Assembly (NCBI RefSeq): GCF_018343515.1
Contig: NZ_JAGYPD010000008.1
Span: 62,001 to 126,000, forward strand
Direction: 5' to 3'
Source: Bacillus sp. FJAT-50079
GTDB taxonomy: Bacteria; Bacillota; Bacilli; Bacillales; Bacillaceae_C
Length of the DNA stretch: 64,000 nt
Position numbers and translations under genes: made by a program. Shown in pieces: positions 26,147 through 38,467 of this stretch (position 1 is its first letter; each line of letters opens with the position of its first letter). The notes beneath the pieces were generated by a model. The model did not search any database. It saw only the letters and a program-made list of their open reading frames with translations, and had not been told where the DNA came from.

Positions 26147-27910
26147 TTACGTATGATTTGCCTCCCCTATCATCCTTAACTCACGTAATGCTCCAAGTAA
26201 ATGTTCCATTAATTGTTTAGCTTTGTCTTGATTTTCGGTATAACTTGAAATATTAATAGATATCGTGTCCCCAAGAATAATGTACGCTACACCATACCCA
26301 TCTGAAACGACGGGACCGAACATTCGGTACTTTACATTCTCATAGGCTGTTCCACTTGTTGATATAAAGTCATGGCGCATTGTCTTATATCCTTTATCAT
26401 GATAAAGTTCTGGCAATTGCATTCCTAATTCAGCACCAAATAGTCGATGCATTTGTTCAAGGCCATACATATGTCTTTCAACACCAAAGCCTTGTTGGCA
26501 ATCGCCGATCCGTTTGGAATGGGCATCGCTTGCTTTTTTCATTAGTGCATACAATGTTTCGTTGCTTTCGTTTCCACTTTCTAGCGCTTTAGCAAGATTG
26601 CTTTTTTCGACACTTGTTGCACGAGCACACTCGGTTCTCCCCTCAAAAAAGTAGCGAACACCGACTGGTTCGTACACACTTTTGAACGTGCCAAATGTCC
26701 GATATTGGGCGACTTGCAATGCCATATGGAAAAAGGCATCCGGACTAAACGTCATTTGCTTAATTTTTTCCGCGCCAAATTCGTTGAAAATCATTGATTG
26801 AAGATAGTATTGATCAGCTTGTCGTAAATGGTTTTCTTCCATTTTGACTAATCGATCGCGCATTTCATCTGACAATTGCCATTCCAGCTTTACTGCACTT
26901 GGCATTTCTGATAATTGCTCGATTTGTGAGTCTTTTTTTCTTAAGCCTTTGCTAACATGGCTAATGATCGCGGCGATCGCTGTCCCATCAACTGCACAAT
27001 GCTCGATATTGAAGCCTAATTCTTTGCGCTTTGTAATAATGATTTGAATCGTTTTATCAAAGTATTTATTATCTGCATGTAACATGAGATGCTTCAGCGC
27101 TTCTTCCGCATTCTTACTTTCTTCATCAATCGAAATGAGCACTAATGAATCAGCGATCGTTTGTAGCAGCTCGACGTTTTCCTTTTTCCCACATAAAAGT
27201 TCGTACATTTTAGCGGCTTCGTCCCGTTGAGCAGTCGTAAAGATGCCAACGTTCATTCCCGCTTTCTCATCTTTGATCGCTGCTTCAATGGCCGCTGCGA
27301 TTTGATGACTTTCGTAAATCATTCCTTCGTCGTTGGTAACTTCTACTTTATACATATTGTTTTTATATAAAAAGACAATATGATTATTTTTTTTATGGAA
27401 ATCAGCAACGTAGAACGCATCTTTGTCCAACTCTGGAATTCGAATCGAACGGAAAAAATGGTTATATTGACTCATATCGAACGGTCTTCCTCTAAAGACC
27501 TCCGGTTCTACTTCTTCGTCGATGATGCGATGATATAAATCTGCAACAAAGTGGCTCACTTTTCCGGCCATTTCAATCACGCTATCGTCCCGATTTTCAA
27601 TGTTGCTTTTCAATAAAATATTAAAATTGCTATAATATGGCAATGGTTTTCGGCTTTCTAAATAGGATGCGTCCCAAAATGGAGCTAGCCAGCTACCAGC
27701 ATGGCTTTGATCCCATTTTTGCAACTTTTTCTGCAGTTTTTCCGCTGCGCCATTTTTTTCAAAAAAGCGCTCAATCGCCTTGCTTGTTTGTTGAAATTGT
27801 TCCGCACTAACTAACGGCTCGATCCATTCCAAAAGTTTTGATTTCGTACTTTCTAATGATGGAATCGGCAATGATGGTAATTCATTTTGATAAGTAAATA
27901 ATCGCTTTAT
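26147..27910 (-). CDS. Choline/carnitine O-acyltransferase family protein; apparent AUA start
   Basis: A protein of about 587 residues in the carnitine/choline acyltransferase family, common in eukaryotes and patchy in bacteria. Seen: catalytic His in FNIEHCAVDGTA, FEGRTECARATS and the DFISTSG substrate/CoA motif. The first standard start is a TTG at 27871, but in-frame codons before it encode RLFTYQNELPSLPIPSLE, matching the family's N-terminus (LPRLPVPPLE). The only well-placed ribosome site (GAGGGAG, 27918-27924) is seven bases before an ATA at 27910, so the gene seems to start with AUA. It is the last gene of the opuC-like operon, 21 bases after opuCD, so its substrate is probably carnitine or choline imported by that transporter. 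Confidence 0.85.
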   Translation of the reverse strand: MKRLFTYQNELPSLPIPSLESTKSKLLEWIEPLVSAEQFQQTSKAIERFFEKNGAAEKLQKKLQKWDQSHAGSWLAPFWDASYLESRKPLPYYSNFNILLKSNIENRDDSVIEMAGKVSHFVADLYHRIIDEEVEPEVFRGRPFDMSQYNHFFRSIRIPELDKDAFYVADFHKKNNHIVFLYKNNMYKVEVTNDEGMIYESHQIAAAIEAAIKDEKAGMNVGIFTTAQRDEAAKMYELLCGKKENVELLQTIADSLVLISIDEESKNAEEALKHLMLHADNKYFDKTIQIIITKRKELGFNIEHCAVDGTAIAAIISHVSKGLRKKDSQIEQLSEMPSAVKLEWQLSDEMRDRLVKMEENHLRQADQYYLQSMIFNEFGAEKIKQMTFSPDAFFHMALQVAQYRTFGTFKSVYEPVGVRYFFEGRTECARATSVEKSNLAKALESGNESNETLYALMKKASDAHSKRIGDCQQGFGVERHMYGLEQMHRLFGAELGMQLPELYHDKGYKTMRHDFISTSGTAYENVKYRMFGPVVSDGYGVAYIILGDTISINISSYTENQDKAKQLMEHLLGALRELRMIGEANHT

Positions 27911-27931
27911 AGTCAGTCTCCCTCTCTATCG

Positions 27932-28603
27932 TTACTCTGCTGGTTGTAAAACGGTTTTTCGCTTTTTATTTGGTGATAATTTTCGTTCAAACCAAGCCAT
28001 AATGACATCCGCAAGTACAGCCATAAGGGCAGTCGGGATCGCTCCTGCTAATATAATGGCTGTCCCATTCGTCGCATTTGTTCCCCGCAAAATAATATCC
28101 CCTAATCCGCCGGCGCCAATAAATGTTCCGATTGTTGCAACACCAATGGAAATAACTAAAGCGGTTCGTATCCCTGCCATAATGACCGACAATGCGAGGG
28201 GGAGCTCAACCATCCAAAGAACTTGAAATTTCGTCATGCCCATCGCTTTACCAGACTCAATTAATGCATGATCAACAGTGAGTATTCCCGTATACGTGTT
28301 ATTAATGATCGGCAACAAGGAATAAAGAAATAGGGCGAGTACGACCGTATTCGGACCAAGGCCCATCGCAAGCATTAAGATCGCTAGCATGGCAAGTGCC
28401 GGGATCGTTTGAATAATATTGGCAAGTGAAATGACCCATGTGCTTAATTTTTTATAGCGTGCAATTAATATTCCAATTGGAATGGCCACAATCGCTGCAA
28501 ATAACACCCCATAGATAGACATTAAGAAGTGGCGATAAAATTGCTCCCAAACGTACGAAGCATTTTGTGAATAATATACGAAAACATCTTGGATTGTTTC
28601 CAC
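27932..28603 (-). CDS. opuCD: Osmoprotectant ABC transporter permease (OpuCD-like)
   Basis: A 223-residue membrane permease with about five to six segments and the binding-protein-dependent permease loop (ESGKAMGMTKFQVLWMVELP). Starts at GTG with GGGGTGACAAG upstream. It pairs with the permease at 29544 to form the heterodimeric channel. The gene order ATPase-permease-binding protein-permease is that of Bacillus opuC and opuB. Confidence 0.9.
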   Translation of the reverse strand: METIQDVFVYYSQNASYVWEQFYRHFLMSIYGVLFAAIVAIPIGILIARYKKLSTWVISLANIIQTIPALAMLAILMLAMGLGPNTVVLALFLYSLLPIINNTYTGILTVDHALIESGKAMGMTKFQVLWMVELPLALSVIMAGIRTALVISIGVATIGTFIGAGGLGDIILRGTNATNGTAIILAGAIPTALMAVLADVIMAWFERKLSPNKKRKTVLQPAE

Positions 28604-28614
28604 CTTGTCACCCC

Positions 28615-30197
<1,583 letters not shown>

Positions 30198-30214
30198 CTC
30201 ATTTCCCTCCAGTC

Positions 30215-31351
30215 TTACTGTAATGAAGGCTCATCTTCACTCCAAATCGAGTCGTATACAATATCCACAAGGCTTGCCCTTGTAATAATCCCGATTAAAC
30301 GTTTATTTTGATCAATAACAGGAATATACTTCATTCCTCTTTTTAAAATTTTTCGAATCGCATCCCGAACAAGCGTCCCTTCTGTTACTGTGAACATCTC
30401 TGTTTCAAATGCATCAGCAACTAAGCTTGTTTTCTTCCGCTTCTGATCAATCATTTCAACATCAATAAATCCTTCCAGAACATGGTCCTCATCCACAACG
30501 AGCAAAGTATCAACTCTCGTTTGCTTCATTAATTGGATCGCTTCCGAAAGTGATCGGTCTTTCGTAATTGAAATCGCATTTGGATTCATGACTTGCTCAA
30601 CCGTTTGTATGTTTGGTCTAGCTTGGACAAGTCGATCTTTTCCGATAAACTCCTCAACAAAATCATTTGCTGGATTGCGTAAAATTTCATCCGGTGTATC
30701 ACACTGTACTAACTCGCCGTCACGTAAAATAACAATTCGGTCTGCTAGCTTCAGGGCTTCATCCATGTCATGAGAAACGAAGACAATCGTTTTTCCCAGC
30801 CTTTGTTGAAGCTTTTTAAATTCTTCCTGTAAAGAATCACGTGTAATTGGATCGAGTGCACTAAATGGCTCGTCCATTAAAATAAGCGGTTGATCTGCAG
30901 CCAATGCACGTAAAATACCAATACGCTGTTGCTGTCCCCCACTTAATTCATGTGGATATCGATCTAAATATTCAGGTGTAAGATCAACAAGTCCGATCAA
31001 TTCCTTCGCTCGCTCAATGCGTTTTTCTTCCGGCCATTTTAATAATTTAAGAACGAGTCCAATGTTTTCTTGAATCGTCATATGTGGAAATAAGCCGATT
31101 TGTTGAATGACATAGCCAATTTCTCTACGAAGCTGAACAGGATCTTTATCTAAAATATTTTCTCCGTTAATATAGATGTTACCTGATGAAGGTTCAATTA
31201 AACGGTTAATCATTTTCATCGTCGTTGTTTTTCCACAACCACTCGGTCCAATAAAGCATATAAATTCTCCCTTTTTAAAGTGCAGGGATAAATCTTTGAC
31301 CGCCGTTTTTCCTCCTTTATACACTTTCGATACATTTTCAAATCTTAGCAA
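30215..31351 (-). CDS. opuCA: Osmoprotectant ABC transporter ATPase with CBS domains (OpuCA-like)
   Basis: A 378-residue ABC ATPase. Walker [10 protein letters not shown] (near 36-44), signature LSGGQQQR, Walker B LILMDEP and switch His in FVSHDMDEA are intact. Two C-terminal CBS domains (about 250-370) are the ionic-strength sensing module of OpuA/OpuC ATPases. First gene of the five-gene operon; its promoter should lie in 31352-31536, where only weak -10-like boxes (TATAAT) are seen. Confidence 0.93.
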   Translation of the reverse strand: MLRFENVSKVYKGGKTAVKDLSLHFKKGEFICFIGPSGCGKTTTMKMINRLIEPSSGNIYINGENILDKDPVQLRREIGYVIQQIGLFPHMTIQENIGLVLKLLKWPEEKRIERAKELIGLVDLTPEYLDRYPHELSGGQQQRIGILRALAADQPLILMDEPFSALDPITRDSLQEEFKKLQQRLGKTIVFVSHDMDEALKLADRIVILRDGELVQCDTPDEILRNPANDFVEEFIGKDRLVQARPNIQTVEQVMNPNAISITKDRSLSEAIQLMKQTRVDTLLVVDEDHVLEGFIDVEMIDQKRKKTSLVADAFETEMFTVTEGTLVRDAIRKILKRGMKYIPVIDQNKRLIGIITRASLVDIVYDSIWSEDEPSLQ

Positions 31352-31536
31352 TGATAAAGCACCTCCATTAATTATTTACGTTTATATTCAGAGACAATTA
31401 TACTTCTATACCCAATTTGGAGAATTTCAAATGCATTTTTCGAGGATGTATGTGTATTCTTTTCTTGCTTATTATTTTGCGGATTTTTTGTCATTAAGAT
31501 ACATTCGTTTATTTTATGAAACGGTGAGGTATTCCA

Positions 31537-31578
31537 TAAAAAAAGTCTCTCATCGAATTCATTGAATTGACGAGAGAC
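31537..31578 (-). terminator. Terminator of groES-groEL
   Basis: On the minus strand GTCTCTCGTCAATTC pairs with GAATTCGATGAGAGAC (small mismatches) and is followed by TTTTTTT. It lies about 70 bases past the groEL stop. Confidence 0.85.
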
Positions 31579-31647
31579 CTTCGTTATTAGAGTCGATACG
31601 GATTGCTGACCGTTTACTCTAACACTTCATTTAATAATGTTTTTTAA

Positions 31648-33294
<1,647 letters not shown>

Positions 33295-33314
33295 TCATGA
33301 ATAAAATAATATAA

Positions 33315-33599
33315 TTAACCGATGATAGCTAATATGTCAGATTCGCGTAGAATTAAATATTCCGTACCTTGGTATTTCACTTCTGTCCCAGCATATTTAG
33401 AGAAAATGATATTATCTCCTTCTGATACCTCCAGAGCAACACGCTCACCGTTCTCTAAAACGCGACCTGTACCAACAGCTACAACCTTACCTTCCTGTGG
33501 TTTTTCCTTTGCTGAATCAGGAAGCACAATACCGCTTGCTGTTTTTTCTTCTGATTCAACAAGCTCAATAATGATGCGATCACCCAATGGTTTTAACAA
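33315..33599 (-). CDS. groS: Co-chaperonin GroES (Hsp10)
   Basis: A 94-residue co-chaperonin starting [12 protein letters not shown], with the mobile loop [21 protein letters not shown]. The start is the TTG at 33599, nine bases after GGAGG and at the position of the usual GroES Met. A frame extending to 33644 runs through the ribosome site and into the operator region, so it is rejected. First gene of the CIRCE-controlled operon. Confidence 0.98.
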   Translation of the reverse strand: MLKPLGDRIIIELVESEEKTASGIVLPDSAKEKPQEGKVVAVGTGRVLENGERVALEVSEGDNIIFSKYAGTEVKYQGTEYLILRESDILAIIG

Positions 33600-33637
33600 G
33601 TGAAACAACCTCCTTAAATGTATGTAAATATTTCCTA

Positions 33638-33664
33638 TTAGCACTCATGCTCATCGAGTGCTAA
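33638..33664. promoter_or_regulatory. CIRCE operator (HrcA binding site)
   Basis: TTAGCACTC-N9-GAGTGCTAA, a perfect inverted repeat. It lies at the start of the groES-groEL transcript, so HrcA repression with heat-shock release is expected. Confidence 0.98.
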
Positions 33665-33674
33665 CACAATTATT

Positions 33675-33703
33675 ATCATAATAAATCCATGATTATTTTG
33701 CAA
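33675..33703 (-). promoter_or_regulatory. SigmaA promoter of groES-groEL
   Basis: Minus strand TTGCAA (33698-33703), 17-base spacer, TATGAT (33675-33680). CIRCE begins about ten bases downstream. An alternative -35, TTGACT, lies just upstream with a longer spacer. Confidence 0.65.
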
Positions 33704-33835
33704 GTCAACCGCTTCATTTTTTACAAATTTCTTTTCGTCATTTTTTTCAGACAGAGCAAATAAGGAACGAAATGCCATGTTTAAGTTTAATACAATGGCA
33801 CTGAAAAGCCCTCTTCCATGTAAGCGTTCTATGCG

Positions 33836-33870
33836 GTTGATTTCGATTCTAAAATAGAACGGAAATCAAC
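33836..33870. repeat. Short inverted repeat, probable deletion remnant of the intergenic repeat family
   Basis: GTTGATTTCGATTCTA faces TAGAACGGAAATCAAC around a three-base centre with two mismatches. The ends (GTTGATTTC / GAAATCAAC) are those of the larger repeats in this window, so this may be two termini brought together. Confidence 0.55.
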
Positions 33871-34067
33871 GGTGTTTACTTTCCGCAGTTTATGCATGTT
33901 AATAAGTGCCTCCAGAAACGATCAAATGATTTCGATATAAAGAAGAAAAAAACTTAATATTCATCAAAATATGGGAAACTTAAAAGGTCATACAGTTGAA
34001 TGCTTTCGTGTTCAATAGTAAAATGAACGATAGCTTGTTTTATTTTGCGGAAAGGGATATATCATCC

Positions 34068-34802
34068 ATGAAAAAAAAATACATATACATTTTGATTACC
34101 TTTATTATTATACAGCTTTCGGGATTATTCGGATCGCCGCTCGTCTTTTTCATTGGATCATCATTTTTCGATGTTGAACCGACATATATGAAGTTTCTTG
34201 CTGCTGGTATTTGGATTGTGTTCAGTTTCGCGCTTGGCCTTATCATCATTCTACTTCTTCTCAGAAAGGCAGTCCCGTTTACAAAAGTGGAAAAAGCCGA
34301 GCCAATGCCGATTGGGCGTTCTATTACATGGGCGATTGGCGGTGTGTTTCTCGCCTTTCTTTCACAAATCATTGCGGTACTTATCGAAAGGGCGCTCGGC
34401 ATTAATCCCGTTTCTGAAAACACACAATTAATTATGAAAATGATTACTCTCGTCCCGATGGTCGTTATTGCTAGCTCTTTACTAGGTCCCATTCTTGAAG
34501 AAATTGTCTTTCGTAAAGTCATTTTCGGAACACTTTACAATCGATTTCCTTTTTGGGTGTCCGCTCTGATTAGTGCCATTGTTTTCTCCCTGGCTCACCA
34601 GGAACCAGAGCATCTACTTTTATACGCAGCGATGGGCTTTACTTTTTCATATTTATATGTAAAAACGAAACGAATCATCGTGCCGATTATTTCCCATATG
34701 GCGATGAATACCCTCGTTACGGTCGTACAAATCAATGAATTGAAAAAACAAGCAAGTTTACTAGATACGCTATTCGGATGGATAGGAGGGGGATTCTTAT
34801 GA
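34068..34802 (+). CDS. ydiL: CPBP intramembrane metalloprotease family protein (YdiL-like)
   Basis: A 244-residue membrane protein with about seven segments. EEIVFRKVIFG, FSLAHQ and ISHMAMN are the EExxxR, FxxxH and HxxxN motifs of CPBP/Abi metalloproteases. The start at 34068 (MKKKYIYILI) has AAAGGGA upstream; a longer frame to 33996 adds no family sequence. Same neighbourhood as ydiL of B. subtilis, next to groES. The substrate is unknown. Confidence 0.85.
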   Translation: MKKKYIYILITFIIIQLSGLFGSPLVFFIGSSFFDVEPTYMKFLAAGIWIVFSFALGLIIILLLLRKAVPFTKVEKAEPMPIGRSITWAIGGVFLAFLSQIIAVLIERALGINPVSENTQLIMKMITLVPMVVIASSLLGPILEEIVFRKVIFGTLYNRFPFWVSALISAIVFSLAHQEPEHLLLYAAMGFTFSYLYVKTKRIIVPIISHMAMNTLVTVVQINELKKQASLLDTLFGWIGGGFL

Positions 34803-34990
34803 GATCGCCATTAGCTTCTGGAATATTATATATCTTTTTAGGCATTGTCTTTACCTATTTAGCTATTCAACAAGTCATCGTTAAAGATTGGAACTTTATT
34901 GCCTATTTACTTATTATTATTGCAACATTTGATTTAGGTGCAGGGTTTCGATTGCTCTTTCTTCATTTCAAACGGAAGGATAAGAAATAA
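34799..34990 (+). CDS. ydiK: Small DUF4305 membrane protein (YdiK-like)
   Basis: A 63-residue protein with two transmembrane helices (ILYIFLGIVFTYLAI and IAYLLIIIATFDLG) and a basic tail ending HFKRKDKK. The ATG at 34799 overlaps the ydiL stop by four bases and follows GGAGGGGG, so the pair is translationally coupled. Its place beside ydiL and groES equals B. subtilis ydiK. Function unknown. Confidence 0.8.
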   Translation: MRSPLASGILYIFLGIVFTYLAIQQVIVKDWNFIAYLLIIIATFDLGAGFRLLFLHFKRKDKK

Positions 34991-34994
34991 GGAA

Positions 34995-35225
34995 GAATCC
35001 TTGATTTACGATCTCTTTCCGCGGGGCGAGTGTCAAGCCTCAGGTCGACAGGATGTTGGTCACGAACTGTTGCCACACGATGTGGCGACTTTAGTTTCTT
35101 AAAATACGTTCCTGTGGGGTCTTGTCTAGCCCACATCTCCCGCAGGACATTGATTGAATATACTTCTCCGAATTTGCCTTCCGCTCCAATCAACGGAATC
35201 CGCTTAAAATCTATAATGAAGAGGT
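34995..35225. repeat. Dispersed intergenic repeat with GCCAC/GTGGC hairpin core, copy B
   Basis: Shares the core CAGGATGTTGGTCACGAA...GTTGCCACACGATGTGGCGA (35048-35093) with the copy at 43351-43395. The core contains the stem GCCAC-ACGAT-GTGGC. Outer parts (TTTCCGCGGGGCG, CTCCCGCAGG, CCGCTCCAATCAACGGAA) are also shared in kind. It fills most of the 400-base gap between ydiK and the lipoprotein gene. Confidence 0.75.
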
Positions 35226-35393
35226 TCATCAGTTTTTTCCCCTGTCATCTTGATATTTCATGGCAAGACTGTGATCATTTAGAATAAACAATACTCTAGC
35301 TTTCCTAATCAACTGAATCAACAATCCTCCTACTTTAATAAACGAACGTAGTAGTGTTGTTTAATTAGAAGTATTACAAGGGAATTGTATTAT

Positions 35394-35816
35394 TTGAAAA
35401 GATTATTCTTGATTTTAGTGATTAGTAGCATCCTATCAGCGTGTGATTTGGGTAATAATGAAATATCTTTTTCAGAAGTTAATTTAGTAGAGGTAAATGG
35501 TGATGTAAAAGAATTTATTAACCATATACAAACTTTTGAAGAGGGTACTGGAAATGGTATTTATATATTTAATGACTCTGAAAAGCGACGCTATTTGTAT
35601 CTAAGCCAGGAATTTTTAGATAACGAAAGTGGTTTTGGAAATATGGATATTAAGACGGAAGAAAATTCTTTTAACATCTACTTAAACAATAATTCTAATA
35701 GCAAGGAAGAAATTAACGGTTATAAATTATATGAAATCAATCTAGATAAAGTATATGAATATATAAAAGTTTTTAAATATGGTGAGGAAACCTACTTCCA
35801 AACGGTAGGATTGTAG
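35394..35816 (+). CDS. Hypothetical lipoprotein
   Basis: A 140-residue protein I do not recognise. The N-terminus MKRLFLILVISSILSAC is a lipoprotein signal with the modified Cys at 17, so it is probably anchored outside the membrane. The rest is acidic and Asn-rich, without clear domains. Start is the TTG at 35394, about ten bases after AAGGG; a TTG three codons earlier is possible. AT-richer than its neighbours and inserted, with a repeat, into the otherwise conserved tatC-ydiK junction, so recent acquisition is plausible. Confidence 0.65.
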   Translation: MKRLFLILVISSILSACDLGNNEISFSEVNLVEVNGDVKEFINHIQTFEEGTGNGIYIFNDSEKRRYLYLSQEFLDNESGFGNMDIKTEENSFNIYLNNNSNSKEEINGYKLYEINLDKVYEYIKVFKYGEETYFQTVGL

Positions 35817-35864
35817 ATGATTTTTAAGAACTTTATTAAGCGAACGGGTAGCCATAGTAAGACA

Positions 35865-35908
35865 ATAAAATTTGACCACACATTTTAGAAATGTGTGGTC
35901 AAATTTAT
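35865..35908. terminator. Strong terminator after the lipoprotein gene
   Basis: AAATTTGACCACACATTT pairs perfectly with AAATGTGTGGTCAAATTT around a three-base loop. The long symmetric stem can act for both strands. Confidence 0.88.
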
Positions 35909-36049
35909 TATCATTGTCTCACTTAAATATAAATGATCGTGGGTTGTGTTAAAGGTTTTAACAAATTTTTCAAACACAGTTGATTGGAGCGCAAATCAAC
36001 ACCTAGGTTAAGGACTTTGTCAAAGCCCTTCGGTAATGGACTTACTTTT

Positions 36050-36802
36050 TTATGCCTGTTCATTTTGATCATTTTCAACAACGGCAGCTTGTGCTTTTTT
36101 ATATCCGATTCTGCAAATCCAGATACTAATTTCATATAAAATAAAGAGCGGGACGGTCACCATTAAATGTGAGACAATGTCCGGTGGTGTAATAAACGCC
36201 GCAATCACAAATAAAACAAAATAAGCATATTTTCGTATCTTTGATAAAAATACTGGCGTAACAATTCCAAGTCGAGCTAAAAATAGCAATACGACCGGCA
36301 ATTGAAATAGAACTCCAAACGGAAGCGTAATTTGGAATAAAAATTGAAAATATTCATTGATCCCAATCGTCGTTTGAATATCCATATTTCCCGAAAGCTT
36401 TAACATAAAATTAATAACAAAAGGAAACAAAATAAAATAAGAAAAAGCAATTCCCAATAAAAATAAGAAAACGGAAAATGGAATATACGACAATGTAATC
36501 CGTCTTTCCTTCTCCAATAACCCCGGGCTAATAAATGCCCATAATTGATATAATATTAACGGTGATGTCATAATTAACGCGAGAAGGATGGTCATCTGCA
36601 CGTATACTTTTATGGAATCTGTCACACGAAACGCATGCATCGTCAACTGTTGCGCCTCTTCCGCATGTTGAATGATTTTAATTAATGGCTGTGCAATGAA
36701 AAAACCTGCAACTACCGCAAACATGAAGAAAACGACTACAATAAACAGCCGTTTTCTTAATTCTTCTATATGGTCATAAATCGTCATATCGTTCTGACTC
36801 AT
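36050..36802 (-). CDS. tatC: Twin-arginine translocase subunit TatC
   Basis: A 250-residue membrane protein with six segments, the receptor for twin-arginine signal peptides. MTIYDHIEELRKRLF at the N-terminus and FAVVAGFFIAQPL, SPLILYQLWAFISPGL are family hallmarks. Directly downstream of tatA (15 bases), forming a minimal TatAC system. Confidence 0.96.
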   Translation of the reverse strand: MSQNDMTIYDHIEELRKRLFIVVVFFMFAVVAGFFIAQPLIKIIQHAEEAQQLTMHAFRVTDSIKVYVQMTILLALIMTSPLILYQLWAFISPGLLEKERRITLSYIPFSVFLFLLGIAFSYFILFPFVINFMLKLSGNMDIQTTIGINEYFQFLFQITLPFGVLFQLPVVLLFLARLGIVTPVFLSKIRKYAYFVLFVIAAFITPPDIVSHLMVTVPLFILYEISIWICRIGYKKAQAAVVENDQNEQA

Positions 36803-36817
36803 CGTTTGTTCATCCTA

Positions 36818-36994
36818 TCATTGGTCGGCGTTTTCCTTCTTATCTTTCTCGTCATCGCTAGCAAGTCCCTTTGTTGCATTTTTGAACTCACGCAATGTAT
36901 CTCCGGCTGCTTTTCCAAGCTCTGGCAATTTCTTCGGTCCAAAGATCAATAAAGCTACAAGTGCAATCAAGATCCAACTACCTGGTCCTGGCAT
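36818..36994 (-). CDS. tatA: Twin-arginine translocase subunit TatA
   Basis: A 58-residue protein starting [19 protein letters not shown]: a single membrane helix, then the hinge [16 protein letters not shown] and a charged amphipathic tail ending KENADQ. It forms the Tat pore with TatC. Start ATG at 36994 follows GGAGGTGGGCG. Conserved neighbour of tatC and rex. Confidence 0.95.
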   Translation of the reverse strand: MPGPGSWILIALVALLIFGPKKLPELGKAAGDTLREFKNATKGLASDDEKDKKENADQ

Positions 36995-37058
36995 GTCCGC
37001 CCACCTCCTTATACGTATATTTTAACGGATTCATTTTCATTTGGCTATTCTGATCCGC

Positions 37059-37721
37059 TTAATCCTGTGAATTTTCCGTGTCAGGGCTATCATAATTTTT
37101 TAAGAAATAAATGAGCGACTGCAATTCAACCGCTAAGTCAATATGATGGACACGAACAGATGGTGGAACCGTAAGGCGCGCAGGTGTGAAATTCAAAATC
37201 CCTTTCACATCTGTTTTTTCTAAACGGTCCGTAATTTGCTGTGCTACTCCTGCTGGGACCGTCAAAATAACCGCAGTCACTTCTTCTGCAAGAAGCCGCT
37301 CTTCAAGCTCGTCCATATGATAAATCGGAACATCGCTCATATGCTGACCAACTTTGTCCGGATCAACTTCGAACGCCATCGCAATTTTTGTATTATTATT
37401 TTTCAAGAAATTATAATTTAAAAACGCCGTTCCTAAATTACCGACACCTATGAGGGCAACCTTCGTTAATTCATCTTGATCCAATGTTTTACTAAAAAAA
37501 GATAGGAGATAATTTACATTATACCCATATCCCTTTTTTCCAAGCGCACCAAAATACGAAAAATCTCTGCGAATTGTTGCAGAATCAACTTTAACCGCTT
37601 CACTTAACTCAGCTGAAGAGACACGCTGCTTTCCAGAAGCATGGAGATTTTTAATAAATCGATAATATAACGGCAGCCGTTTCGCTGTCGCTTGTGGTAT
37701 TTTCATTGTTTCTTCGTTCAT
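37059..37721 (-). CDS. rex: Redox-sensing transcriptional repressor Rex
   Basis: A 220-residue repressor: winged helix with [36 protein letters not shown] (about 35-70, given in parts here) and a Rossmann domain ([14 protein letters not shown]) that senses NADH/NAD+. It represses fermentation and respiration genes when NADH is low. Ribosome site AAGGAGGA. It lies 12 bases after moaC, as in B. subtilis. Confidence 0.97.
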   Translation of the reverse strand: MNEETMKIPQATAKRLPLYYRFIKNLHASGKQRVSSAELSEAVKVDSATIRRDFSYFGALGKKGYGYNVNYLLSFFSKTLDQDELTKVALIGVGNLGTAFLNYNFLKNNNTKIAMAFEVDPDKVGQHMSDVPIYHMDELEERLLAEEVTAVILTVPAGVAQQITDRLEKTDVKGILNFTPARLTVPPSVRVHHIDLAVELQSLIYFLKNYDSPDTENSQD

Positions 37722-37733
37722 TCTTTATCCTCC

Positions 37734-38234
37734 TTAACCCTTCAAATTTCCCCGAGAAAAATCTTTACTAGACGTACCGCCTGTTTTTTCAAGAAGATAT
37801 GTAGGTCCAATGATCATTGCTTTGTCAACCGCTTTACACATGTCATATACGGTAAGAGCCGCAACAGATACAGCCGTAAGAGCTTCCATTTCTACGCCCG
37901 TATTGCCAATCGTTTTCACCGAAGCCCTTATTTCAAGGATTTTCGACTCTCCCTTTCCGTCTTTCCAAGTGAATGTAATATCAATGCCTTTTAGCGGGAT
38001 TGGGTGACACATTGGAATAATGTCCCACGTCTTCTTCGCCGCCATAATGCCTGCTACTTGTGCAACGGCGAGAACATCCCCTTTTTTTATTTGTTGTGAA
38101 TGAATTCGTTCATAAATTTCCCGATTTACTTCTATATGAGATTGAGCCAAAGCGGTTCGAACCGTTTCCGGCTTGCCACTGACATCGACCATCTTTGCTC
38201 GACCTTCTTCGTTAAAATGCGTCAGTTTTTTCAT
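37734..38234 (-). CDS. moaC: Cyclic pyranopterin monophosphate synthase MoaC
   Basis: A 166-residue molybdenum cofactor enzyme, making cPMP from the MoaA product. Seen: IPMCHPIPL with catalytic His, [18 protein letters not shown] and [10 protein letters not shown] with the active-site Lys and Asp. Length and motifs are typical. First gene of the moaC-rex(-tat) stretch; the array at 38362-38455 lies upstream. Confidence 0.97.
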   Translation of the reverse strand: MKKLTHFNEEGRAKMVDVSGKPETVRTALAQSHIEVNREIYERIHSQQIKKGDVLAVAQVAGIMAAKKTWDIIPMCHPIPLKGIDITFTWKDGKGESKILEIRASVKTIGNTGVEMEALTAVSVAALTVYDMCKAVDKAMIIGPTYLLEKTGGTSSKDFSRGNLKG

Positions 38235-38361
38235 TCAAAACACCTCTTTCCCATCATACACTATTTCGGCGGGGCTGTCTTTTTCCGAGAACGCATACAA
38301 ATCATTCTAAAACATCTCGTCGGCTTACAAAAAAGGCACCGTTTTCGGTTTACACTTGAAT

Positions 38362-38455
38362 AATTGCGTAACTTTCACATGGAATTGCGCGACTTTTGAC
38401 GTAATTGCGTAACTTTTAGGCATAATTGCGTAACTTCGGAGTAGAATTGCGCATC
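38362..38455. repeat. Tandem array, five units of AATTGCGTAAC spaced 20-21 bases
   Basis: AATTGCGTAAC or close variants (AATTGCGCGAC, AATTGCGCATC) begin at 38362, 38383, 38403, 38424 and 38445. This is the reverse complement of the motif in the 12520-12612 array, with the same count and spacing. It lies between the terminator of the beta-glucoside operon and the moaC start. Confidence 0.9.
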
Positions 38456-38467
38456 CTCATAATATAA

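Noticed and set aside
33600-33644. Upstream start for GroES
   Set aside because: It would run through the ribosome site and into the CIRCE region; the TTG at 33599 gives the standard N-terminus.
33996-34067. N-terminal extension of the CPBP protease
   Set aside because: The extension adds no family sequence and the ribosome site favours the ATG at 34068.
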